Of a stretch of DNA of 64,000 nt, positions 16,911-24,323 are shown piece by piece. Source of the stretch: DAITAZ01 sp036824045. Lineage in GTDB: Bacteria > Pseudomonadota > Gammaproteobacteria > Burkholderiales > Rhodocyclaceae. The stretch spans positions 1 through 64,000 of the forward strand of contig DAITAZ010000015.1 of assembly GCA_036824045.1 (NCBI GenBank). Reading direction: 5' to 3'. Both the position numbers and the translations under genes were made by a program. Each line of letters opens with the position of its first letter. Within the stretch, counting starts at the first letter, position 1. The notes below the pieces were generated by a model. That model made no database searches. It was not told the origin of the DNA and saw only the letters and a program-made list of their open reading frames with translations.

Positions 16911-18182
16911 TCAGGCAGCGGGGTTGAGGAAGCGGGCCACGAACGCTCCCACCGTGTCGGCAGGCAGGGGCAACCAGGCACGGTGGTCGCCGCCGGGGAT
17001 TGCAGGAACGCTGTTGCCTTGTGCATCGCGGATGTCCGAGAGCACGATCTCTCGGTTGCCCGCGGGCTGGATGATCTCCAGCCGGTCGCCCACGGCAAAC
17101 CGGTTCTTGGACCGCACTTCCACCATGGCCCGGTTCTCGTCATAGGCCAGGACATCCGCCACGTAGAGGCTGCGGCCGCTTTCCGAGTGCCCCCGCAGGT
17201 AGTTCTGATAGTCGGCCGGGGCGTGCCGCCGGAAGAAGCCATCCGTGTAGCCCCGGTTGGCCAGCCCCTCCAGTTGCCCCAGCAGGGCCGGGTTCAGCGC
17301 CCGTCCTGCCACCGCGTCGTCGATGGCTTGTCGGTAAGCCTGAGTGGCACGGGCTACGTAGTAGGGTGATTTGGTGCGGCCCTCGATCTTCAGGGAGTCT
17401 ACGCCGATCTCCACCAGCCGCTGCACGTGCTCGATGGCACGCAAGTCTTTGGAGTTCAGGATGTAGGTGCCATGCTCGTCTTCTTCGATGGGCATGTAAC
17501 TGCCCTGACGTTTTTCCCGCTCCTCAATGAGCCAGATGTCGCCGGCTGCGTCTTGCCGTGCAGGATTGACACCGAAATCCCAGCGGCAGGAATTGGTACA
17601 GGTGCCCTGATTGGGGTCGCGGTGGTTGAAGTAGCCCGAGAGCAGGCATCGCCCTGAGTAGGCCACGCATAGCGCACCGTGGACGAATACTTCCAGCTCT
17701 GTCTCCGGACAGTCCTGGCGAATGCTTTCGATTTCGTCCAGCGATAGTTCCCGGGACAGGATCACCCTGCTGATGCCCGCCTGCCGCCAAAAACGCACGG
17801 AAGCGGCATTTACGGTGTTGGCCTGAACGGAGAGGTGGATCGGCAGATCGGGCCATTGTTCCCGCACGAGAAGGATCAGCCCCGGATCGGACATGATCAG
17901 CGCGTCGGGCCGCAGCGCGACGGCGGGCGTCATGTCCTTGATGTAGGTCCGGATCTTGGCGCCGTGTGGGTAGATGTTGGAGACCAGATAAAACTTGTGT
18001 CCTTGGCTGTGGGTGCGGCGCATGCCCTCCTCAAGTACCGCCATGTCGCCAAAGTCGTTATTGCGGACCCGCAGTGAGTACCGGGGCTGGCCGGCGTAGA
18101 TGGCGGTAGCGCCGAAGGCGAGGGCGGTGTCCAGCATCGCCAGGGTTCCGGCGGGGGCAAGCAACTCGGGGGCGGTGGGCAT
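16911..18182 (-). CDS. trhP: tRNA 5-hydroxyuridine synthesis protein TrhP (U32 family)
   Basis: About 423 residues of the U32 family, YegQ/TrhP branch. Visible blocks: PELLAPAGTLAMLDTALAFGA, the LSVQANTVNAASVRFWRQAG strand, VFVHGALCVAYSGRCLLSGY and GTCTNSCRWDF with the conserved cysteines, and LKIEGRTKSPYYVA. TrhP contributes to 5-hydroxyuridine at tRNA position 34. The frame opens with TTG, but ATG 18182 three codons later begins the conserved part. It converges with relA, 34 bp away. Confidence 0.88.
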   Translation of the reverse strand: MPTAPELLAPAGTLAMLDTALAFGATAIYAGQPRYSLRVRNNDFGDMAVLEEGMRRTHSQGHKFYLVSNIYPHGAKIRTYIKDMTPAVALRPDALIMSDPGLILLVREQWPDLPIHLSVQANTVNAASVRFWRQAGISRVILSRELSLDEIESIRQDCPETELEVFVHGALCVAYSGRCLLSGYFNHRDPNQGTCTNSCRWDFGVNPARQDAAGDIWLIEEREKRQGSYMPIEEDEHGTYILNSKDLRAIEHVQRLVEIGVDSLKIEGRTKSPYYVARATQAYRQAIDDAVAGRALNPALLGQLEGLANRGYTDGFFRRHAPADYQNYLRGHSESGRSLYVADVLAYDENRAMVEVRSKNRFAVGDRLEIIQPAGNREIVLSDIRDAQGNSVPAIPGGDHRAWLPLPADTVGAFVARFLNPAA

Positions 18183-18272
18183 GGTCGTCAAGCAATCAAT
18201 CAGTGCGCCGGCTGCCGGCAGGGGGCGAAGTCTAGCGGAATCGCCCCGGCTCTTGCAGTCTCTCCGCGCGGT

Positions 18273-18662
18273 CTACTTGCCCAAGCGGCGAAGGTTGTGC
18301 TGCACCCTGCGACTGAAGGGGGTGAGGCCCGCATCGGCGATCCGGTATGCCAGACCCAATCCAGTGAGTGTCCGCCTCTGCGACGCAGGCTTGGGGCCGA
18401 CCGCAGGTAGCCAAAGTGCCCACCACTGGCGAGCGAGGGTGGTCTGGGCCGCTAGCAGCGTGCGGTTCATGGCCCAGGCGGATTCCTGCGAGGCCGCCTG
18501 CTTTTCGGCCACCATCCGGTGCATCTCCCTGCGCTCCCGTGCTGCAGGCGTTGGCCCGGCCATCCACATCCGGGTGATGCGCAGCGCCATCACTTGGGGG
18601 GCCATCCAGCCGATGGTTGCAGCCTTCTTTGCTGCCGAACGTGCAGTATTGCGTTTGGCCAC
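18273..18662 (-). CDS. Phasin-like (PHA granule-associated) protein
   Basis: A 129-residue, very basic protein. VMALRITRMWMAGPTPAARERREMHRMVAEKQAAS followed by Trp- and Ala-rich helices resembles the small polyhydroxyalkanoate granule-associated proteins of betaproteobacteria. I propose that role from memory of the family, with moderate certainty. The start is a GTG at 18662, six bases after GGAGAG; the open frame continues far upstream antisense to aroG, but only this C-terminal part has protein-like composition. It lies upstream of trhP on the same strand and divergent from aroG. Confidence 0.6.
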   Translation of the reverse strand: MAKRNTARSAAKKAATIGWMAPQVMALRITRMWMAGPTPAARERREMHRMVAEKQAASQESAWAMNRTLLAAQTTLARQWWALWLPAVGPKPASQRRTLTGLGLAYRIADAGLTPFSRRVQHNLRRLGK

Positions 18663-18794
18663 GACGATCTCTCCGCTAAGTTCAAGAACTGCCTGTGATC
18701 GGGGCGGCGGTGCCAAGTTCCCGCCTGCGCGGGCGCAGGGCGGAATCAGGGGGCTGACCGACTGCCGCCGTGGCGGCGCCACCCTGCAATGCAA

Positions 18795-18800
18795 TAGAAT
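18795..18800 (+). promoter_or_regulatory. Possible -10 box of aroG-serB
   Basis: TAGAAT followed by a GCCCTTTTTT tract lies about 40 bp before the aroG ATG. The same arrangement (TAGAAT, then GGCCCTTTTT) precedes gltX at 53998. No strong -35 box is visible in either case. Confidence 0.4.
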
Positions 18801-18839
18801 CGCCCTTTTTTCCGTTCGGGCGCCTGTCCCGGCTTTGCC

Positions 18840-19916
18840 ATGACCCATGCCACTACCGAAGATCTGAACGTCGCCGCGTTTGATCTCATGCCCTCTCCGG
18901 ACGAAATCAAATCCCGCGTGCCCCTTTCCGACCTGGGCGCGGAAACAGTGGCCAGCGGCCGCCGCAGTCTGCAGGCTATTCTGGATCGTCAGGATCCCCG
19001 CATCTTCATCGTGGTGGGCCCCTGTTCCATCCATGACGCGGAAGCCGGTTACGACTACGCCCGCCGCCTGCAGACGCTCGCCCGGGAAGTGCAGGACACG
19101 CTTTGTCTGGTGATGCGGGTGTACTTTGAAAAGCCGCGTACCTCCACAGGCTGGAAGGGATTCATCAACGATCCGTACATGGACGATTCGTTCCGGATTG
19201 AAGAGGGGATGGAGCGCGCGCGCAAGTTTCTCCTCGCCGTCAACGAACTGGGCTTGCCCGCGGCGACCGAGGCGCTGGACCCCATCGCGCCGCAGTACTA
19301 CGGCGACCTTATCGCGTGGACGGCCATCGGCGCTCGCACCTCGGAAAGCCAGACCCATCGGGAGATGTCTTCCGGGCTTTCGACACCGGTGGGCTTCAAG
19401 AACGCCACGGATGGGGATGTGGAGGTGGCGGTGAATGCGATTCTCTCTGCTTCGCGGCCCCACAGCTTCCTGGGAATCAACGGACAGGGGCGGTCCGCCG
19501 TGGTGCGCACCCGAGGCAATGCCTATGGTCATCTGGTGCTGCGCGGCGGCGGCGGGCGACCCAACTACGATACGGTCAGCGTCAATATCGCCGAGCAGGC
19601 TTTGGCGAAAGCCAAACTGCCCCAGAACATCGTGGTGGACTGCTCCCACGCCAATTCGTACAAAAAACCTGACCTCCAGCCCCTGGTGATGACCGACGTG
19701 GTCCACCAGATCAGAGAAGGCAATCGCTCCATCGTTGGCTTGATGCTGGAGAGCTTCCTGGAGTCCGGTAACCAGCCCATCCCGACGGATCTGGCGACGC
19801 TACGCTACGGCTGCTCGGTTACCGATGCCTGCATCGATTGGGATACCACTGAGACGGCCATTCTCAAGGCGCGGGATATTCTTGCCGGCGTGCTGCCCAA
19901 CCGGATCGCCCAATGA
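18840..19916 (+). CDS. aroG: 3-deoxy-7-phosphoheptulonate (DAHP) synthase
   Basis: A 358-residue class I DAHP synthase, the first enzyme of aromatic amino acid synthesis (PEP plus erythrose 4-phosphate). Family blocks: IVVGPCSIHD, MRVYFEKPRTSTGWKGFINDP, GARTSESQTHREM, NATDGDVEVAVNA, VVDCSHANSYK and SFLESGNQP. Length is normal. Which feedback type (Phe, Tyr or Trp) cannot be fixed from inspection, so the symbol is provisional. The stop overlaps the serB ATG (ATGA), so the two form an operon linking chorismate and serine synthesis. Confidence 0.93.
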   Translation: MTHATTEDLNVAAFDLMPSPDEIKSRVPLSDLGAETVASGRRSLQAILDRQDPRIFIVVGPCSIHDAEAGYDYARRLQTLAREVQDTLCLVMRVYFEKPRTSTGWKGFINDPYMDDSFRIEEGMERARKFLLAVNELGLPAATEALDPIAPQYYGDLIAWTAIGARTSESQTHREMSSGLSTPVGFKNATDGDVEVAVNAILSASRPHSFLGINGQGRSAVVRTRGNAYGHLVLRGGGGRPNYDTVSVNIAEQALAKAKLPQNIVVDCSHANSYKKPDLQPLVMTDVVHQIREGNRSIVGLMLESFLESGNQPIPTDLATLRYGCSVTDACIDWDTTETAILKARDILAGVLPNRIAQ

Positions 19917-20749
19917 ATCTGGTCGTCCAAGGCCGCGACGTTGCCACGCCCGACCTCCAGGCCCTTGCCCGGCTGACCGGTGCCAGCAGCATCGAGCAGA
20001 TTGCTCCTGCAGCCTTCCGTTTGCTCGGGGCAGACGCGCACGCCGATCTGAGCGGTTTCTGCCTCAGTCGGGAGCTGGACTTCGGTTATGTGCCGGAGGG
20101 GCGTCGCTTGGGCGATTTCGGTCTTTTCGTCACAGACATGGACTCGACCCTCATCACCATCGAATGCATCGATGAGATTGCCGACATGCACGGGGTGAAA
20201 GAACAGGTGGCCGCGATCACTGAGGCCGCCATGCGGGGAGAGATGGATTTCCGGGCCTCCCTGCGGGAACGGGTTGGCCTGTTGGCGGGGCTGGAAGCCT
20301 CTGCCTTGCAGCGGGTGATGGACGAGCGACTGAGGCTTTCCGAGGGGGCGGAGCGCCTGCTGGGGGGGCTCAAGGCGGCCGGGCTGCGGACTGTGCTGGT
20401 GTCCGGAGGTTTCACGTTCTTTACCGACCGACTGAAGGCGCAACTGGGTTTCGATGAGGCCTACGCCAATGAGCTGGAAGTGGTGGGCGGACGCCTGACG
20501 GGCCGGCTCATCGGGCCGATTCTGGACGGCGAGGCCAAGTGGCAGCACTTGAATCGTTGCCGGGACTTGGCGGGTCTGAACCCTGAACAGACGATCGCTG
20601 TGGGCGATGGCGCCAATGACCTGAAGATGCTCCAGGCGGCGGGTGTTGGAATCGCCTTCCGTGCCAAGCCCATTGTCCAGCAGAAGGTGCCCTACGCGCT
20701 CAACTACGTTGGCCTGGATGGCATCCTCAACCTGTTTGAAATACCTTGA
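19913..20749 (+). CDS. serB: Phosphoserine phosphatase
   Basis: 278 residues. Last step of serine synthesis, hydrolysing O-phosphoserine. HAD-family motifs: TDMDSTLI with nucleophile Asp75 and acid/base Asp77, VLVSGGFTFFTDR (motif II Ser), and AVGDGANDLKML (motif IV Asp pair), followed by AFRAKPIVQQKV. The N-terminal 70 residues are an ACT-like extension shorter than in E. coli SerB. It is translationally coupled to aroG through an ATGA overlap, and a strong terminator follows. Confidence 0.95.
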   Translation: MNLVVQGRDVATPDLQALARLTGASSIEQIAPAAFRLLGADAHADLSGFCLSRELDFGYVPEGRRLGDFGLFVTDMDSTLITIECIDEIADMHGVKEQVAAITEAAMRGEMDFRASLRERVGLLAGLEASALQRVMDERLRLSEGAERLLGGLKAAGLRTVLVSGGFTFFTDRLKAQLGFDEAYANELEVVGGRLTGRLIGPILDGEAKWQHLNRCRDLAGLNPEQTIAVGDGANDLKMLQAAGVGIAFRAKPIVQQKVPYALNYVGLDGILNLFEIP

Positions 20750-20781
20750 AGCCGTTCCATTCGTAGCTGGATGAGCAAAAA

Positions 20782-20815
20782 GAAAAGCGCGACCAGTGGC
20801 CGCGCTTTTCTTCTA
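20782..20815 (+). terminator. Terminator after aroG-serB
   Basis: A 10-bp stem (gaaaagcgcg 20782-20791 with cgcgcttttc 20801-20810), 9-base loop, then T-rich sequence. The A/T-rich outer stem makes it potentially bidirectional, serving slyD on the other strand as well. Confidence 0.85.
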
Positions 20816-20835
20816 TCAGAGGGAGCGGGTGGAGC

Positions 20836-21318
20836 TCAGTGGTGGTGGCCGCCGTCGCCGTGGACGTGCCCATGGGCGAGCTCTTCCGCCGTTGCGGCGC
20901 GGACATCAGCGATCGAGCAGCTGAACACGATCGCCACGCCGGCGAGAGGGTGGTTGCCGTCGAGCACCACCTTGCCATCGGCAATATCGGTGATGTGGTA
21001 GAGCATTTCCTCTTCGTCGTCTTCATCGGCCACCCGCTCGATGGCCATGCCGACTTCGATGTTTTCGGGGAAGAGCGAGATCGGCTCGATGACGACCAGC
21101 GTCTCGTCGTACTCGCCAAACGCATCTTCCGGCTGGAGCTTGACCGTCAGAGACTCGCCCACCTCCTTGCCGTGAACCTGCTCTTCAATGATGGGGAAGA
21201 TTCCGTCATAGCCACCATGCAGATACACGATGGGGTGCTGACCATCGTCAATCACTGTCCCATCCGGGTCCGTTACCCGGTAGTTGAGAGTGACGACGGT
21301 GTTTTTGGCGACTTGCAT
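20836..21318 (-). CDS. slyD: SlyD-type FKBP peptidyl-prolyl isomerase
   Basis: A 160-residue cytoplasmic FKBP with chaperone insert. VTLNYRVTDPDGTVID and HGGYDGIFPIIEEQVHGKEVGES start the FKBP fold; the insert-in-flap region spans about 70-120; HPLAGVAIVFSCSIADVRAATAEELAHG closes it. The tail HGHVHGDGGHHH is the metal-binding His-rich end of SlyD, which supplies nickel in E. coli hydrogenase maturation, a possible link to the Hox enzyme here. CAGGAG lies before the ATG. Its first 71 bases overlap the 3' end of bcp in another frame. Confidence 0.92.
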   Translation of the reverse strand: MQVAKNTVVTLNYRVTDPDGTVIDDGQHPIVYLHGGYDGIFPIIEEQVHGKEVGESLTVKLQPEDAFGEYDETLVVIEPISLFPENIEVGMAIERVADEDDEEEMLYHITDIADGKVVLDGNHPLAGVAIVFSCSIADVRAATAEELAHGHVHGDGGHHH

Positions 21319-21796
21319 GGGTGACTCCTGAGTCCAGTTGTTTGACCAATTCCAGTACCTCGGCCGAATGGCCGCGGGGGTTCACCCCATAGAGCGCATG
21401 CCGGATGATGCCCTGCTTGTCGATCACGAAGGTGGAGCGGGTAATCGTCTGCTTGAGCACACCGTCCACTTGCCGTTCCTGAAGCACCCCGAACATGCGG
21501 CAAACCTCGCCTTCCTCATCCGACAGCAAGCGGACGGACAAACCATGCTTGTCACAGAAGTCCGCGTGGGTCAGGCAGTCATCGGGGCTGACACCGATCA
21601 CGATTGCCTCATGGGCGGTGAAATCAGACTCGTGATCGCTGAAATCGATGGCCTGAAGAATGCAGCCGGGGGTATTGTCCTTCGGATAGAAGTAGAGAAC
21701 GACATTGAGCTTGCCCAGCACGGATTGGAGTTCGAAAGTCTCCATTTCCGCGTCGGGCAACGAGAACGAAGGCGCAGGCTGTCCGGCATGCATCAT
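21248..21796 (-). CDS. bcp: Bcp-type thioredoxin peroxidase (peroxiredoxin)
   Basis: A 182-residue peroxiredoxin of the BCP/PrxQ group. APSFSLPDAEMETF, VVLYFYPKDNTPGC with peroxidatic Cys45, and VIGVSPDDCLTHADFCDKHGL are present. The usual resolving Cys five residues on is Ile50 here; Cys74, Cys81 or Cys99 might substitute. The C-terminus runs about 28 residues beyond the normal end (after EVLELVKQL) as a basic tail that overlaps the slyD start by 71 bases. ATG 21796 follows GGGAGAG; a frame extension upstream was rejected. It is divergent from the alcohol dehydrogenase gene. Confidence 0.85.
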   Translation of the reverse strand: MMHAGQPAPSFSLPDAEMETFELQSVLGKLNVVLYFYPKDNTPGCILQAIDFSDHESDFTAHEAIVIGVSPDDCLTHADFCDKHGLSVRLLSDEEGEVCRMFGVLQERQVDGVLKQTITRSTFVIDKQGIIRHALYGVNPRGHSAEVLELVKQLDSGVTHASRQKHRRHSQLPGNGPGWDSD

Positions 21797-22024
21797 AGGC
21801 TCTCCCTGACGTGCGGCGGATTCTAACCGACCCCCACCCTGAAAACCATCGCCGTTTTGTTTCACTTCCCGCCGCATCATCGCAATGTCCATCCCCTTCT
21901 CCTGGTGGGCGTTGACTCGGGTCAACGCGGTCTCGGTTGTTCGTAATAGGGTTTTATCCGCTACAGCCGGGGGCGACAACGAACAAGTAAGGTGGGGTAA
22001 GCCGCCTATTTCAGGGAGGCGTTT

Positions 22025-23026
22025 ATGAACAAGGAGATGCGCGCCATGGTGCTGGAGCGGCCTGGGGCGCCGCTGCAACAGCGCCTGCTGCCGGTGCCCG
22101 TGCCGATGGCGGATCAGGTTCTGATCCGGGTCGAAGCCTGCGGAGTCTGCCGCACCGACCTGCACCTGATGGATGGAGAACTCCCAGATCCCTCCTTACC
22201 CGTGATTCCAGGCCATGAGATTGTGGGGCGGATCGCCGCGCTTGGTTCCGCCTCCTGCGCCGGTGAATTGAGCGTGGGCCAGCGCGTGGGCGTTCCCTGG
22301 CTTGGGCATACCTGCGGTTGCTGCGCCTACTGCAAGGAGGGGCGCGAGAACCTCTGCGATGCGGCGCGGTTCACTGGTTACCAGCTTCAGGGGGGCTATG
22401 CCGAATATGCGGTGGCGGATCGTCGCTTCTGCTTTCCCCTGCCCGAGGCAGGCAACGCCGTAAGCTTGGCCCCCCTGCTGTGCGCCGGGCTGATTGGCTA
22501 CCGGGCTCTGGTGATGGCGGGCACCGCCCCTCAACTGGGGATTTACGGCTTTGGCGCTGCGGCCCACATCATCGCCCAAGTGGCTATTGCCCAAGGTGCG
22601 CATGTCTATGCGTTTACCCGCACGGGTGATGAGGCCAGTCAGGCTTTCGCCCGGGAGCTTGGAGTCGCCTGGGCGGGCTGCTCGGACGACCCTCCGCCGC
22701 GGGTGCTGGATGCTGCGCTGATCTTCGCGCCGGTCGGTGCTTTGCTACCAAAGGCGCTCAGCGTTGTCCGGAAAGGGGGCGTAGTCATTTGTGCGGGGAT
22801 TCACATGAGTGACATCCCTGCGTTTCCTTACCGGTTACTGTGGGGCGAGCGCCAGGTGCGCTCGGTGGCGAATCTCACCCGCCAGGACGGGATTTCTTTC
22901 TTCGAGTTGCTGCGTCGTGTGCCAGTCACCACCAACACAACGGCTTTCCCGTTGTCCGAGGCCAACTCGGCGCTGGAACAATTGCGCCAAGGCAAGCTTC
23001 AGGGGGCGGCGGTATTGGTCCCATGA
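22025..23026 (+). CDS. adhA: Zinc-dependent alcohol dehydrogenase
   Basis: A 333-residue medium-chain dehydrogenase. Catalytic zinc ligands are visible as GVCRTDLH (Cys42) and PGHEIVG (His64). The structural zinc loop CGCCAYCKEGRENLC gives Cys97, 100, 103 and 111. The Rossmann motif is GIYGFGAAAH near 174. It would oxidise or form small alcohols with NAD(P). The gene resembles the AdhA-type single-domain group by its pattern; substrate is unknown. GGAGG precedes the ATG. It appears monocistronic and converges with the YqaA-like gene 4 bp away. Confidence 0.85.
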   Translation: MNKEMRAMVLERPGAPLQQRLLPVPVPMADQVLIRVEACGVCRTDLHLMDGELPDPSLPVIPGHEIVGRIAALGSASCAGELSVGQRVGVPWLGHTCGCCAYCKEGRENLCDAARFTGYQLQGGYAEYAVADRRFCFPLPEAGNAVSLAPLLCAGLIGYRALVMAGTAPQLGIYGFGAAAHIIAQVAIAQGAHVYAFTRTGDEASQAFARELGVAWAGCSDDPPPRVLDAALIFAPVGALLPKALSVVRKGGVVICAGIHMSDIPAFPYRLLWGERQVRSVANLTRQDGISFFELLRRVPVTTNTTAFPLSEANSALEQLRQGKLQGAAVLVP

Positions 23027-23030
23027 TTGA

Positions 23031-23675
23031 TCAAAGCCGCGGTGTTTCGGGTTTCCACAGGCCATATTTCATTGCCCACGCCCGGGCTTTCTGCGGCGAG
23101 CGGGCGGCCAGCAACGCGTAGAAACCGTAGCGGATGAACTTGCCCGCCCAGAGCGCGAAAAAGGAGGGCAGAAGCGGGGGTTGACCCAAGGCGCAGAGGG
23201 CGACCGAGGCGGTTTGGGGCACAGGGGTGACAGCGACGAGGAACAGGGCCACGAGCCCAAGTTCCCCCGCCCATGCGGACACCCAACGGTAAGCGGCGGT
23301 GCTGGCGAATTCGGGGAAGCGGGCAGCAATTTGCTCCCACCCGAGCTGGCTGAAAACCGCCAGCAGGATGGTTGAGCCGAGCGCGGCGCCCAAGCTTGTG
23401 TGCAGGGTCAGTGAAAGCCAGCGGGCGGGTGCGGCGAGCGCGGCGGCAACCAGTACCAGCCCGAATGGAAAAGCGGCGCTGACCGTCAGACCCAGGGAAA
23501 CCAGCCCCAGCCAGACCGGAAACCAAGGCTTGGCTCCGTGGTTGCGGATTCCGGAAAGGATGTGTTCGGCGATGATTCGGTTGCGCATGAGCGAAAGCTT
23601 GCACGCGGCGCCACGAGTTGCCGCAAAGAAACGACGAAACAGGCGATAAAGCCTTGCTACTGAGGAGTTTCCCAT
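23031..23675 (-). CDS. YqaA-like (VTT/DedA-related) membrane protein
   Basis: A 214-residue inner-membrane protein with about four hydrophobic segments (PVWLGLVSLGLTVSAAFPFGL, LSLTLHTSLGAALGSTILLAVF, LGLVALFLVAVTPVPQT, LLPSFFALWAGKFIRYGFYALLA). The order and the VTPVPQT / WAGKFIRYGFYA region fit YqaA-like members of the DedA/VTT superfamily, whose function is mostly unknown (some flip lipids). ATG 23675 has a poor ribosome site; ATG 23588 (MRNRIIAEH) is an equally possible start. Another overlapping frame on this strand lacks membrane pattern and was rejected. Confidence 0.55.
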   Translation of the reverse strand: MGNSSVARLYRLFRRFFAATRGAACKLSLMRNRIIAEHILSGIRNHGAKPWFPVWLGLVSLGLTVSAAFPFGLVLVAAALAAPARWLSLTLHTSLGAALGSTILLAVFSQLGWEQIAARFPEFASTAAYRWVSAWAGELGLVALFLVAVTPVPQTASVALCALGQPPLLPSFFALWAGKFIRYGFYALLAARSPQKARAWAMKYGLWKPETPRL

Positions 23676-23758
23676 TTTCAGGCAGGCGGTTCGAGCCTAT
23701 TCTTGAAACTGTAAAGGGAACTACCAAAATACAAAGTCTTCGCGATCAGGAGCGGTCA

Positions 23759-24295
23759 ATGGGAGTGCGTTCCAAATATTTCGTGGTAAGTGCTGTGCTG
23801 GGTCTTGCTGCCACCATGCTGCCGGGGGTGGTTGGCGCCGGGGAGGCGGGCAAGGGTGTGGATTTTCGCAAGCTGGAGTTCACGCATGGCAAGGCTTCCA
23901 GTCAAGCGGCGCTGCAAGTGCCCGGCGGGTCCAGGACGCTGGTGCTCCACCAGCCGGAGCCCTTCAATCCGCCGAGTGCCTGGAGCGGCCCGGTGGAGTT
24001 GCGCAACGGAGCGCGCCCGTGCAAGGCGGACTTCGTGGTGGTGACTGATGTGTATGCGGCGGGCACCGCGCCCTATCTGGTACTGGTGACCTTCAGCAAG
24101 AACGAGAACATTGTCCGCTTCATGGATGCCAGCACCTGTCGGGAAGCCCACAAGCCCATCCGTGCTGCTTCTGAGGCGATCACAGTGAGCGGCAATCGGC
24201 TGGAGATCAAGCCCGCATGCGCCGATCCAGCCCGCTGTGGCAATCCGCAGGTGTATGAGCTGTTTCCGGACGCCAGCCCCCGCCTGCAGCGCTGA
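23759..24295 (+). CDS. Exported protein of unknown function
   Basis: A 178-residue protein with an N-terminal signal (FVVSAVLGLAATMLPGVVGA, cleavage near GAG). The mature part is about 155 residues with no recognised family, no membrane segment and four well-spaced Cys (ARPCKADF, DASTCREAH, KPACADPARCGN) that could form disulfides in the periplasm. The ATG follows AGGAGCGGTCA. It stands alone between the YqaA-like gene (divergent) and mfd (convergent). No function can be assigned. Confidence 0.7.
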   Translation: MGVRSKYFVVSAVLGLAATMLPGVVGAGEAGKGVDFRKLEFTHGKASSQAALQVPGGSRTLVLHQPEPFNPPSAWSGPVELRNGARPCKADFVVVTDVYAAGTAPYLVLVTFSKNENIVRFMDASTCREAHKPIRAASEAITVSGNRLEIKPACADPARCGNPQVYELFPDASPRLQR

Positions 24296-24323
24296 GGCGG
24301 AGTGTTCCGCGCTACCGGGCGGG

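Noticed and set aside
22999..23727. A 242-codon minus-strand frame over the YqaA-like gene
   Set aside because: It has no membrane pattern, while the frame at 23031-23675 has several clear hydrophobic helices.
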